Part shown: piece by piece, positions 32,889 through 42,102 of the stretch | How positions within the stretch are numbered: the first letter of the stretch is position 1 | Layout of the letters: the number at the start of each line of letters is the position of its first letter | Source of the DNA: an uncultured Lentisphaeraceae bacterium | GTDB lineage: Bacteria > Verrucomicrobiota > Kiritimatiellia > RFP12 > DVOR01 | NCBI GenBank assembly: GCA_949288955.1 | Contig: CASEMS010000009.1 | Span: 1-50,184 of the forward strand | DNA length: 50,184 nucleotides | Direction of reading: 5' to 3' | The notes under the pieces: generated by a model | Database searches by the model: none | Seen by the model: the letters and a program-made list of their open reading frames with translations, nothing else | What the model was told of the DNA's origin: nothing | Translations under genes and position numbers: made by a program

Positions 32889-34799
32889 TCAGGGGGAGGG
32901 GGAACGGGGGGTGAGGCGGAGGAGGGCGCCGCCGCCGGGGAGGAGGGGGAGGGTGAGGGTGTCGGCGGCGGTGTGGGTGGATTGGCGGCGGGTGAGCGTG
33001 CGGCGGTCGGGTGCGGCGTCTTCCAGGGCGTCGAGCGTCCAGTAGCCGTCTCCGAGGAAGCGGAGGGGGAGGGTGAGGGTGCGGGCGTCGGTGCCGTTGA
33101 GGATGGCCACCCACCATTCGTCGCCGTGGCGGCGGGCGAGGATGGCGAGGCGGCCGATGGCGCTGGGGGCGAGGACGCGCGTCTCGTCCCACGTGACGGG
33201 GAGGTCGCGGAAGTGGGTGGCGAGGGGTTCCCGGAGGAGTTCCTTGGGGTCGGCGGCGAGGATGAGCATGGGGGAGGTGAAGGCGACGGCGGTGGCGGCC
33301 TGGTGGGCGTAGGTGGTGGAGGCGGGGCAGCGTTTGCCGAAGCCGACGGGGGTGTAGTCGGCGGGGCCGGCGAGCCAGCGGGTGAAGGGGAGCGTGGCGT
33401 CGTGCACGGGCCAAGGGGCCATGTTGCGCTCGCCCCAACCGACGCATTCGAGTCCGGAGACGGCTTCCTTGGCGAGGAGGTTGGGCCAGGTGTGGGCGTC
33501 GCCGGTGGGTTTGTTCACGCCGTGGAAGACGACCATGAGGTGGCGTTTGGCGGCGTCTTCGAGGATGGCCTCCATCGCTTGGACGGTGGGGAGGTTCTCG
33601 CGATGGAAGAAGTCGATCTTGAGTCCGCGGACGCCGGCCTTGGCGCAGGCGTCCATGAAGCGCGCGCGTTCGGCGGGGTCGAGGACCTGTCCGTCGCCTT
33701 CGCGGCGGGGGGCGCCGGGGCGCCAGACCCAGACATCCACGCCGCGCGTGCGGGCGTGGGCGCAGAGTTTGGCGAGCAGGGCCCATTTGTCGAGGCCGTC
33801 GCGCGTGGGCCAACGTTCCCATCCCTCGTCGATGACGAGGGCCTCGTAGCCGAGGGCGTGGGCGTCCTCGATGAGGTCCATGCAGGTGTCGAAGCCTTGG
33901 CGGTTGGGGCGGGTGAGCATCCAGGTCCAGACGGCGCGGGCGGGGCGGATCCAGGGCTCGCGGCCGCCGTTGGGGAAGAGGGCGGGGTCGGGCGGGTCGG
34001 CGACTTGGGCGAGGATGCCGTTGCGCACGAGGCCATCGAGGTCGCGCGCCACCATGAGGATGCGCCAGGGCGTAACGATCTCCCGGGTGCCGCGTTTGGG
34101 GATGGCCTGCCAGGGGCGGTTGCGCACCACGACGTTGCGGTCTTTGCGGGGCATGCCCACGGCGATCCCCTCGTCCAGCGCGCCCTTGCATTCGGCGAAG
34201 AGGACGGAGACGACGTTCGGGGCCGTGCCCTCGAAGGCGCAGCCGTGGAAGTCGCGCAGGTTGCCCTCCGTGAGCGCCGCGTAGGTGCCGTTGGGCAGGC
34301 GGAAGGTGGCGGGCGGCGCGAGGATCTCGCCCGCGATGGCGTCGGTCTTGCGCTCCTGGTAACGCTGGGTGTAGCCATATTGGAAGACGGCCGAGGCGTA
34401 CCACGCGGTGGTGCCGGAGGGGAAGGTGAAGGCGGTGGCCTCCCGCGAGACGGTGGCGGGGCCGTCGGCGGGGATACGGTAGCGGATGGCCACGCCATCG
34501 GGGAAGGCGCGCGCCTCCACCACCCAGCGGCGGCCGGAGGCGTTGCGGAGCGTCAGCGTGGTGAGGTCGCCCTCCGTGCGGCGGGAGAGCTCGGTCTCGT
34601 TCTCGCCGAGGGCGGTGCCGTCCAAGGTGATGCCCAGGGGCGAGGGCGCGACGATCTCCGTGCCGTCGAGGGTCACGCGGTGGCGGAGGGCACCCTCGGG
34701 GGTGAGCGTCAGGGCGATGTCCGGCCCGGCGGCGCGGGCGGCGAAGGCCAGGCAGAGGCCGAGGGTGGGGAGGAGTGGGTGGCGCAGTGGGTGGCGCAT
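32889..34799 (-). CDS. Glycoside hydrolase family 97 (alpha-glucosidase/alpha-galactosidase type)
   Basis: 636 residues. A signal peptide (about 1-23, ends AARA) puts it outside the inner membrane. The GH97 three-part layout is visible: N-terminal beta-sandwich, a TIM barrel with VIDEGWERW and GLKIDFFHREN, and a C-terminal beta domain. The Asp in LKIDFF is the candidate nucleophile of the retaining (alpha-galactosidase) branch; the inverting glucosidase branch uses glutamates elsewhere, so specificity is not settled. GH97 is common in gut Bacteroidota and PVC bacteria that feed on glycans. AAAGGAG lies just upstream of the ATG at 34799. It diverges from the large repeat protein. Confidence 0.88.
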   Translation of the reverse strand: MRHPLRHPLLPTLGLCLAFAARAAGPDIALTLTPEGALRHRVTLDGTEIVAPSPLGITLDGTALGENETELSRRTEGDLTTLTLRNASGRRWVVEARAFPDGVAIRYRIPADGPATVSREATAFTFPSGTTAWYASAVFQYGYTQRYQERKTDAIAGEILAPPATFRLPNGTYAALTEGNLRDFHGCAFEGTAPNVVSVLFAECKGALDEGIAVGMPRKDRNVVVRNRPWQAIPKRGTREIVTPWRILMVARDLDGLVRNGILAQVADPPDPALFPNGGREPWIRPARAVWTWMLTRPNRQGFDTCMDLIEDAHALGYEALVIDEGWERWPTRDGLDKWALLAKLCAHARTRGVDVWVWRPGAPRREGDGQVLDPAERARFMDACAKAGVRGLKIDFFHRENLPTVQAMEAILEDAAKRHLMVVFHGVNKPTGDAHTWPNLLAKEAVSGLECVGWGERNMAPWPVHDATLPFTRWLAGPADYTPVGFGKRCPASTTYAHQAATAVAFTSPMLILAADPKELLREPLATHFRDLPVTWDETRVLAPSAIGRLAILARRHGDEWWVAILNGTDARTLTLPLRFLGDGYWTLDALEDAAPDRRTLTRRQSTHTAADTLTLPLLPGGGALLRLTPRSPSP

Positions 34800-34828
34800 G
34801 GTGGGCTCCTTTCGCTGGGACGGTTCTC

Positions 34829-34837
34829 AGTCTAACA
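34829..34837 (-). promoter_or_regulatory. Extended -10 promoter of GH97
   Basis: TGtTAGACT on the minus strand, 29 nt before the start codon. Confidence 0.5.
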
Positions 34838-34922
34838 TGAAACGGGTGACGCAACGTGGGGACGGAAGCGGATTTCGGGGGCTGCGGCCTGGCGTAGGCG
34901 GTTGCGGGGGAAATGGGGATTG

Positions 34923-34931
34923 TGCGATACT
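34923..34931 (+). promoter_or_regulatory. Extended -10 promoter of the large secreted protein
   Basis: TGcGATACT with a possible TTGCGG -35 18 nt upstream, 22 nt before the ATG. CGGAGGA is the ribosome site. Confidence 0.5.
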
Positions 34932-34953
34932 GTGGCGGTTTCGGAGGAATGTA

Positions 34954-37900
34954 ATGCGAGTCTTTGCCAGCCTGTTTCTGACCCTCTGCCTCGGTTTGTC
35001 CGCGACGGCCCGGGCCGAGCTGCGCTATTTCGTCTATGACCTCGCCGAAGGGACGGCGGAGGCCGTCGCCAAGCCCGAGGATGTCTTGGACGAGCGGTAC
35101 CACTCCGGGAGCCTCATGCTCTTTGTCCAAGACACCGCCATCTCCGCCAGCTATGCCATCGGCGTCTTCGAGGTTACGCGCGCGCAGGCCCAAACGATGG
35201 GATGGCAGACCGTCGGCACCGACCCCTACCTGCCCTTCTCCACCTACACCAACCAATCCAGCTATGACTTCTCCTCGGGGCGTTCCCTTCCGGCGAATGT
35301 CGCATGGCCGACGACCGAGCAGTGGGAGGCCTACGCGGGGGAGAAGTGGAAGCCCTGCAACGCCTACCACGGCAGGACCGTCGGCACTAACCCCGTCTCC
35401 AAACACGCCTGGTGGGAGAGCAAGGGCACGTGGACGGCCAACGCGCACGGCGTCTACAACATCTATGGCAACGTGGCCGAGTACACCACGGACGGCCTCT
35501 TCCACGGCGGTTACGCGCTGCGGGACAGCGTCGGCTACAACGACTACAGGAACGACAACTTCGGCACCGGGGTCGCCGCCAACGCCATCGGCGAGGGTGA
35601 CGGCACCGGGTTCCTCGGGGCGCGGCTGATCTACAACCTGCCGGAGGAGCAACGCCACACGCTCACGGTCACGCTCGACGGCGAGACCGTCCGCGAGACG
35701 ACCCACAAGCCCGGCGAGGAGGTAACCATCACGCCGCCGGAGCCGAAGGCGTGGCACGCGCTCACGGGGCGCGCCGTCTCCCCCGAGGGGTTGGAGGTCG
35801 CGGCGGAGGTGGGGGAGGGCTTCGCCTTCGAGATGCCCGGCGAGGCCGTTACCATCGCCTACGCCTCCACCGAATACGCCGAGATCGCCGTGGTGGGCGG
35901 CACGTTGGCCCTCGCGGAGGGGCGTGACCGCGCCTACGTCGGCGACACCGTTACCGTCACCGCGGACGCGCCCGAGGCGTGGCAGGACTTCCTAGGGTGG
36001 GAGGCCACCGGCATCGAGGCGCCGGACGAGGCCTCCTTCGCCTTCGAGGTCACCGCCGGGATGGCGGACACCGTCACCCTCACCGCGCGCTTCGGCGAGC
36101 ATCCCATCGTCCTCATCCGGGGCGGCGCCGCCGACCCCGCCGCCGAGGACGCCGAGGGCCACTACAAGCCCGGCACCACGCTCACCCTCATCCCCGCCGA
36201 GGCCGAGGACGCCCACTTCCTGCGGTGGGAGCGCGAGGACGGAACCGCCCTCGAAGGCAACACCTTCACCGTCCCCCAAGCCTATGGGCAGACCCTCACC
36301 CTCACCGCCGTCTACGAGGATTACCCGCGCGTCATCGTCCAGGGCGGCACCGCCTCGCCCGCCTCCGCCACCGGGCGTTACGCCCCCGGCGCCGAGCTGA
36401 CCCTCACGCCCGCCGTCCACGAAAGCCGCGCCTTCCAGAAATGGGTGCTGACGCGGGAGGGGGCGGGCAGCGAGGACTTGGGAGACGCCGACACCTTCAC
36501 CGTCCCCGAGGATTCCTACGGCCAGACCTTCACCCTCACCGCCGTCTACCGGAACCGCCCGCGCGTCATCGTCCTCGGCGGCGACGCCACCCCCGCCGGC
36601 CACGGCAACGGCTTCCACGATCCCGGCGAACGCCTCACCCTCACCCCCAAAACGCCCGAGGGGCTGCGCTTCCAGGGATGGCGGCAGGGCGAGGGCACCG
36701 ACGCCACCATCCTGGAGGGCGACACCTTCACCGTCGGCGGCTACGGCGCGCCCACCGTCACCCTCACCGCGCTCTTCGGCGAGCCGCCGCGCGTGTTGGT
36801 CTCCGGCGGCACCGCCACCGTCTCCAGCGGCGAATCCCTCGGCGAGGGCCGCTACACCCCCGGCACCGTCCTCACCCTCAAGCACGACGAGCGCGTCGGC
36901 TACGCCTTCCTGCGGTGGGAGGGCGGCGACGTCTCCGGGAGCGCCTTCACCGTCCCAGACTCCGGCGACACCGTGCTCACCGCCGTCTACGCGGAACGCC
37001 CGCGCGTCCTCGTCGCCGGCGGCTCCGCCAATCCCGCCGCCACCAACGGCTATTACTCCCCCGGCGACCGCCTCACCCTCACCCCCGACACGCCCTCGGG
37101 CTACGTCTTCGACCATTGGGAGGGCGGCGACGTCTCCGGGGACAACACCTACACCGTCGGCGACTACGGCTCCGGCACCGTCACCCTCACCGCCGTCTTC
37201 ACGGTCGACGAGGACGCGGCAGGCTCCCGCCCCACCATCCACCTCGGCTCCAAGACCACCTCCGCCCCCCACGACACGCTCTTCGGCTCCACCCCCGCCA
37301 GCCGCGCCACCACCGTCACCGACGCCTACGGCAACAAGTTCGTCTCCTTCGCCTACGCGGACGCCCCCGCCGTCGCCGTCTTCGACCTCAAAGGGCAGGC
37401 CCTCTCCTACGCCGACGCCAACGACACCTCCGCCGCGGGCAAGTCCGAGAAACTTCAGCTCCGCCGCGTGAACGCCGCCGACGGCCACGACTTCTACATG
37501 GGCGTCTTCGAGACCACCGTCGGTAACGTGGCCTACCTGGAGGAATTGGCGAAGGCCTCCCCCCTTCACATCACCGACAAGGACAGCACCGACGCCTACA
37601 CACTATGGCAGAAGCCCAACGGTTCCCCCACCTTCCCCCAATGCCTCACCCTGCTCCGGGACGCATTCGGCCTCCCCGCCGTCCGCTTCCCCACCCAAGC
37701 CGACGTCATCGCGGTCGGCGACGCGGTGCGCGACGAGACCCCCCGCGCCGGCTATGGTTACGGCACGGCCAACGATCCCGACATCACCACGGCGATGATC
37801 GTCTATAACAGCGTCGGGGAGCAACCCGTGGGCAACGCGGAGGTCGACCCCTACGGCTTCTACGACCTCTGGGGCAACCACTGGGAGACCTCCAATGACG

Positions 37901-38895
37901 GCACCCCCTTCGGCGGCAGTGCCTGGGAGCCGCTCTCTGCCTGCCACACGGAAAATGCCTGGGGCGGCGCGCCGACCTCCGCCATCGCCTTCCGCCCGGT
38001 GATCGACGTGGAGGCGCCCGTGGCCATCACGGTCGAGGGCGCGGAAACCATCTGGGCGGTGGAAGGGGAGAAACTCTTCCCCGCGCCCACGGAGACGCCC
38101 GACCGCCCCGGCTATGACTTCCTGGGCTGGACGCTCGGGGGCACGGAGATCGACCCCGCCGCCTACGTCGTCCGCCGCGAGGACGACGGGAAGACCCTCG
38201 CCATGCGGTGGGAGCCCATCACGCTCACCGCCGAGTTCATCGACTGCGAGGGGCCGGAGGCGGTCGTCCCCGGCTTGGTGACGCGCGTCCTCACCGACCC
38301 CACCCGCACGCTCTCGGGCTTCACCATCGCCCCCAAGGGGGCCGCCTCCTACAGCAACGGCACGAGGTTCGCCATCGTAACCTTCTCCACGGAGGCCAAG
38401 GGGCACGTAACCGTCACCGCCACCTATAGCGACCCCAAGGCCCTCACCGCCAAGTTCGTGGATTGCCAAGGCCCCGCGACCGTCGCCGCCGGGGAGACCT
38501 ACGCCGTCACGCCCACGGATCGGGAGGCCTTCCGCGGCCTCGTCGCGCAGCCCGGGGAGGCCGTCGACTGGGCGCTGACCGAGACCGGCGCCACGATCAC
38601 CTTCGCCCCCGACGCCTCCGGCACCGTCACCCTCACCGCGCTCTACGCCGGGCGGATGTTCGCCGCGTCCTATGAGGGCTGCCAAGGCCCCGAGACCATC
38701 GCCCCCGGCCTCGTCGCCACGCTCTATCTGGAGCCGGACAGGGTGCTGGAGCGCGTGGAGATCGTGCCCGCCGGCGCCGCCTCGTGGGACGCCGAGGCCC
38801 GCACCCTCACCTTCGCCGGGCAACTCACCGGCGACGTCACCGTCACCGCCCACTACGCCCAGCCCCGGCGCGGCTTCCGCCTCCGCCTCCGCTGA
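34954..38895 (+). CDS. Large secreted repeat protein with two SUMF1-like domains
   Basis: 1313 residues. Signal peptide about 1-22. First SUMF1/FGE-like domain about 23-226 (AIGVFEVTRAQAQTMGW, WPTTEQWEAYAG, VYNIYGNVAEYTTDGLF). Then about seven bacterial-repeat beta domains of 65-75 residues (230-750), each with a V-GG-A start, a YxPG..LTLTP motif and a F..W.GG end. Second SUMF1-like domain about 760-1019 (YMGVFETTVGN, FPTQADVIAVGDAV, YGFYDLWGNHWE). Then an InlB-like repeat and three more beta repeats that start DCEGPE, DCQGPA or GCQGPE. No PEP-CTERM or sortase signal is seen at the end. Probably a surface adhesin or carbohydrate-contact protein. The ribosome site is CGGAGGA. Confidence 0.85.
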   Translation: MRVFASLFLTLCLGLSATARAELRYFVYDLAEGTAEAVAKPEDVLDERYHSGSLMLFVQDTAISASYAIGVFEVTRAQAQTMGWQTVGTDPYLPFSTYTNQSSYDFSSGRSLPANVAWPTTEQWEAYAGEKWKPCNAYHGRTVGTNPVSKHAWWESKGTWTANAHGVYNIYGNVAEYTTDGLFHGGYALRDSVGYNDYRNDNFGTGVAANAIGEGDGTGFLGARLIYNLPEEQRHTLTVTLDGETVRETTHKPGEEVTITPPEPKAWHALTGRAVSPEGLEVAAEVGEGFAFEMPGEAVTIAYASTEYAEIAVVGGTLALAEGRDRAYVGDTVTVTADAPEAWQDFLGWEATGIEAPDEASFAFEVTAGMADTVTLTARFGEHPIVLIRGGAADPAAEDAEGHYKPGTTLTLIPAEAEDAHFLRWEREDGTALEGNTFTVPQAYGQTLTLTAVYEDYPRVIVQGGTASPASATGRYAPGAELTLTPAVHESRAFQKWVLTREGAGSEDLGDADTFTVPEDSYGQTFTLTAVYRNRPRVIVLGGDATPAGHGNGFHDPGERLTLTPKTPEGLRFQGWRQGEGTDATILEGDTFTVGGYGAPTVTLTALFGEPPRVLVSGGTATVSSGESLGEGRYTPGTVLTLKHDERVGYAFLRWEGGDVSGSAFTVPDSGDTVLTAVYAERPRVLVAGGSANPAATNGYYSPGDRLTLTPDTPSGYVFDHWEGGDVSGDNTYTVGDYGSGTVTLTAVFTVDEDAAGSRPTIHLGSKTTSAPHDTLFGSTPASRATTVTDAYGNKFVSFAYADAPAVAVFDLKGQALSYADANDTSAAGKSEKLQLRRVNAADGHDFYMGVFETTVGNVAYLEELAKASPLHITDKDSTDAYTLWQKPNGSPTFPQCLTLLRDAFGLPAVRFPTQADVIAVGDAVRDETPRAGYGYGTANDPDITTAMIVYNSVGEQPVGNAEVDPYGFYDLWGNHWETSNDGTPFGGSAWEPLSACHTENAWGGAPTSAIAFRPVIDVEAPVAITVEGAETIWAVEGEKLFPAPTETPDRPGYDFLGWTLGGTEIDPAAYVVRREDDGKTLAMRWEPITLTAEFIDCEGPEAVVPGLVTRVLTDPTRTLSGFTIAPKGAASYSNGTRFAIVTFSTEAKGHVTVTATYSDPKALTAKFVDCQGPATVAAGETYAVTPTDREAFRGLVAQPGEAVDWALTETGATITFAPDASGTVTLTALYAGRMFAASYEGCQGPETIAPGLVATLYLEPDRVLERVEIVPAGAASWDAEARTLTFAGQLTGDVTVTAHYAQPRRGFRLRLR

Positions 38896-38912
38896 CCCGC
38901 CAAGCCCGGCCG

Positions 38913-41138
38913 TCAGTCCGCCTTGGGCCCGGGGTCGGAGGGCGGGCCGAGGCGGAGGTAGAGCGCCGCGCCAAGGATGAGCAAGGCGCCGACGGGCAGG
39001 GCGGCGACGATCCGCCAGACCAACGCCACGTCCCCCAGGTCGATCACGAAGACCTTGAGCACCGTGACGCCGAAGAGGGCGAGCGCGGCCAGGCGGAGCG
39101 GCCGCCGCCCGCGCCAGAGCCCAAAGGCCATCAGCCCCAGCGCGTAGAGCGCCCAAGCCACGCTCACGGCCACGAGCCCGGCGTTCGCCGCCCACGCCGC
39201 CCCGAGGTCGGCGGCGAAGCGCGTCAGCCCCAGCCCGAAGACCACCGCGGCGGCGCACCGCGTGCCCGTCCGCCACGCCGCCCAACAGCCCAGCCCCAGC
39301 AGGTGGAGAGTCAGCACCAAGGCGCCCACCGGCTCCATCGGATGCGCCCACCACGAGCCGCCGCCGAAGAGCAACACCAGGAAGAAGAGGAGGGCGATGG
39401 CCGTCTCCGCGAAGGCCACCACCTGCGTGACCGCGCACTGACGCGGCGTGGCCGGGCGCACGGCCAACGGCACCAACGCGCCCAACGCGGCGACGGCCAC
39501 CGTTACAAGCAGGAAGGCGGCGCGGTCGGTGAGCCCCGGCGTCTGGGCGATGAGAAGCCACGCATGGGGGAAGGCGAGGACCCAGGCCAACACCGTCAGC
39601 CACGAGCCGCGCAGGTCGGCGGGCCGCAGGCGCAGCTGGGCATGGACGCCGACCGCCGCCGTGCCCGCCAGGCACAGCCCCGTCCGCGCCAACGCCGCCG
39701 CGCCGACCTGATCCAGCCCCGGCGCCACGGCGACGGCCAGCGCGGCGGCCAACGCGAAGAGGCCGAAGCACTGCCCCAGCTCCGCCAACGCAGGCTCCCG
39801 CGCGCGCAGACCCAGCTCCGTCGCCGCCACCGCCAACACGCACCACGCGAAGGCCGTCTCCGCGATGCCCAGCGCGAAGGTTACACCCAGCGCCACGTCC
39901 ACCAAGGCCATCAACACGCCGCACCACGTGATCCGCCGCGCGTCGCGCCGCCGCGCCGCCCAGGCCAGGACGCCATGGGCCACGGCCAGCGCCGCCGCCA
40001 TCGCCACGCCCGCGGCATCCGGCGCGCCCTGGGCGAAGGTGGCGCCCCAGAAGACGGCCAGGTTGGCCAGCTGCGCCGCGAAGATCAGCCACGAGCCCTG
40101 CCACCCACGCCGCGCGAGGGCGGCGGCGCCCTGCGCCACGGCCAGCAGATGGAGCGTCAGGAACCACGTCTGCGAGGCGGCGCCCCACGGCGCGCAGAGC
40201 GTCACACCCCAGGCCAAGGCGAAGCCCAGCACGGCCAGGGCGTCCCACCGCCGCCACCACGCGCCCGCCCCCACGCAGGCGGCGAGCAGGCCGAGATAGG
40301 CGTAAAGCGCCGGCAGGTTAGCCGTCTCCGCGCGCAGCAGCACGGGGGTGAGCATCCCGCCGAGGGTCGCCAAGGTCGCCACCGAGGGCAGACGCAGGCC
40401 CAGCGCGAAGATCCCCGCGGCCACCGTCAGCACGGCCATCCCCGCGAAACCGAGGAGGGGCGGGAAGAGCCCGAACATCACGGTGGCGGCGTAGAGCGCG
40501 AAGTAGAGCGCCACCGTGCCGACGCCCGCGAGCCCCTCGCCGACCACGCGGTAGCGCGTGCGCAAGAGGGCGATGCCGCCGGCCAGGAGCGCCGCGCCGC
40601 CCAGAGCCGTCAGGGCGCACCGCCCCCACGGCCCCAGCATCCCCTGCGCGATGGCCCACCGCACGAAGAAGGAGATGCCCGCCAACACCGTCAGCACGCC
40701 CACGCGGATCAACCAATGGGCCGCCAGCGCCGTCTCGCGCGGCGTGCCGGGGGCGGGGGCGAAGCGGCCGCGCACCAACAGCCAATCCCGCGCCACCCCC
40801 AGCATCCGCGCCACCCACGCCGCCAACGGCGAGGGCGGCGGCTCAGGACGCGTCGGCCGCGGCCGCAGCGGTGGGGGCGGAGGGGGCGCGGGGGGAGGGG
40901 CCGAAGGCGCGGGCCTCGGCGGCGGGGTCGGCCGAGACTGGGACGCGGCGGGCCGAGGTTCGGGCTTGGGCGCGGGGTGCGCCTTGGGGGAATCCTCAAG
41001 CTGACGCCGCAGGCGGCGGATCTCCTCGCGCAGGTCCGCCAACTCCGCCTGGATGGCGGAGAGTTTGGAGGGGAACCTGAACACCGCCCCGCACGCGGCG
41101 AGGGCGATCAGTGTCAGGAGGGCGATGATCAGTTCCAT
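38913..41138 (-). CDS. DUF2339 multi-helix membrane protein
   Basis: 741 residues. An N-terminal helix, a short coiled coil (about 24-50, AELADLREEIRRLRRQLE), a very Pro-rich stretch (about 55-105), then about 20 membrane helices. The WLIRVGVLTVLAGISFFVRW and VFVIDLGDV segments mark the DUF2339 family, whose function is unknown. ATG at 41138 with AAAGGA upstream is chosen; the open frame continues far beyond through bioB in another frame but is a shadow. It starts 26 nt after the bioB stop and is probably the third gene of that operon. Confidence 0.85.
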   Translation of the reverse strand: MELIIALLTLIALAACGAVFRFPSKLSAIQAELADLREEIRRLRRQLEDSPKAHPAPKPEPRPAASQSRPTPPPRPAPSAPPPAPPPPPPLRPRPTRPEPPPSPLAAWVARMLGVARDWLLVRGRFAPAPGTPRETALAAHWLIRVGVLTVLAGISFFVRWAIAQGMLGPWGRCALTALGGAALLAGGIALLRTRYRVVGEGLAGVGTVALYFALYAATVMFGLFPPLLGFAGMAVLTVAAGIFALGLRLPSVATLATLGGMLTPVLLRAETANLPALYAYLGLLAACVGAGAWWRRWDALAVLGFALAWGVTLCAPWGAASQTWFLTLHLLAVAQGAAALARRGWQGSWLIFAAQLANLAVFWGATFAQGAPDAAGVAMAAALAVAHGVLAWAARRRDARRITWCGVLMALVDVALGVTFALGIAETAFAWCVLAVAATELGLRAREPALAELGQCFGLFALAAALAVAVAPGLDQVGAAALARTGLCLAGTAAVGVHAQLRLRPADLRGSWLTVLAWVLAFPHAWLLIAQTPGLTDRAAFLLVTVAVAALGALVPLAVRPATPRQCAVTQVVAFAETAIALLFFLVLLFGGGSWWAHPMEPVGALVLTLHLLGLGCWAAWRTGTRCAAAVVFGLGLTRFAADLGAAWAANAGLVAVSVAWALYALGLMAFGLWRGRRPLRLAALALFGVTVLKVFVIDLGDVALVWRIVAALPVGALLILGAALYLRLGPPSDPGPKAD

Positions 41139-41164
41139 CGGCGGGTTCCTTTCCGTTGGGGCGG

Positions 41165-42100
41165 TCAGCAGGGGAGCGCGTAGCCCGCGCGGAGGATGGG
41201 GGCGCGGTCTTGGTCGGCGGTGTTGCCGGCGGTGGTCAGGAGGTCGCCCTCGATGGCGGCGTCGATGCCCAGGCGGAGGGCGCGGCCGAAGGTCTCCGGG
41301 GAGAGGCGTTTGCGCCCGCCGGCGAAGCGGAGGTGGGCGGTGGGGTGGACGAGGCGAAAGAGGGCGACGGCGCGGAGGACGTCGCGCTCGGGCAGGAGCG
41401 GCAGGCCGGCCAGGGGCGTGCCGGGAATGGGCGCCAGGAGGTTGAGGGGGATGGAGGCGATGGGGAGGTTGCGGAGGGCGAAGGCCAGGGCAATGCGGTC
41501 GCGCTCCTCCTCGCCCATGCCGATGATGCCGCCGGAGCAGATCTCCATACCGACGCGGAGGGCGGCGCGGAGGGTGGCGAGCTTCTGGGCCTGGGTGTGG
41601 GTGGTGCAGAGGCCGGGGAAACGGGCGGGGGCGGCTTCGAGGTTGCAGTGGCAGCGGGTGGCGCCGGCGGCATGGAGGCGGCGGAGGGCCGCTTCGTCGA
41701 GGAGCCCCAGCGAGACGCAGAGGCTCAGCCCCGTCTCGCGGCGGAGGAGGCGGAGGAGCGCGCAGACGCCCTCCAGCTCGGCCTCGGTGGGGCGGCGGCC
41801 GCTGTTCACGATGGAGAAGCGCCGGATGCCGGCGGCCTCGGCGGCGCGGGCGGCGGCCAGGCAGGCCTCGGGGTCGATCAGGGGGTGGACGTCGCAGGCG
41901 GCGGCGGGGTGGTGGGCGGATTGGGCGCACCACTTGCAGTCCTCGGGACAGCGGCCGCCCTTGCCGTTGACGATGGCGCAGCGGTCGAAGAGGCGGGGCG
42001 CGAAGGCGGCGGTGAGCCGCTCGGCCTCGGCGAAGAGGGCCTCCTCGGGGCCGGCGGCCCAGGCGAGGACCTGCGGGAAGGAGTAGCGTGGCGCGTCCAT
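41165..42100 (-). CDS. bioB: Biotin synthase BioB
   Basis: 311 residues. A radical SAM enzyme that inserts sulfur into dethiobiotin. The SAM cluster is CPEDCKWC (Cys 51, 55, 58). The auxiliary-cluster counterparts of E. coli Cys128 (LSLCVSLG), Cys188 (EICSGGIIGMGE) and Arg260 (RFAGGRKRL) are present, but the position of Cys97 is Ser 96 (RRFSIVNSGRRP). That pattern resembles the BioB form of strict anaerobes, where a different auxiliary cluster is used. ATG 42100 lies 5 nt after GGGGGAG; a GTG at 42106 overlapping the previous stop is the alternative. No other biotin genes are nearby. Confidence 0.88.
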   Translation of the reverse strand: MDAPRYSFPQVLAWAAGPEEALFAEAERLTAAFAPRLFDRCAIVNGKGGRCPEDCKWCAQSAHHPAAACDVHPLIDPEACLAAARAAEAAGIRRFSIVNSGRRPTEAELEGVCALLRLLRRETGLSLCVSLGLLDEAALRRLHAAGATRCHCNLEAAPARFPGLCTTHTQAQKLATLRAALRVGMEICSGGIIGMGEEERDRIALAFALRNLPIASIPLNLLAPIPGTPLAGLPLLPERDVLRAVALFRLVHPTAHLRFAGGRKRLSPETFGRALRLGIDAAIEGDLLTTAGNTADQDRAPILRAGYALPC

Positions 42101-42102
42101 GC

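Noticed and set aside
32815..35757. Very long minus-strand ORF of 980 residues across GH97
   Set aside because: Arg/Pro/His-rich shadow; GH97 is coded in a different frame of the same strand with clear family motifs.
41139..41933. N-terminal extension of the DUF2339 protein over bioB
   Set aside because: It is Pro/Arg-rich and overlaps bioB in another frame; the ATG at 41138 has a ribosome site.
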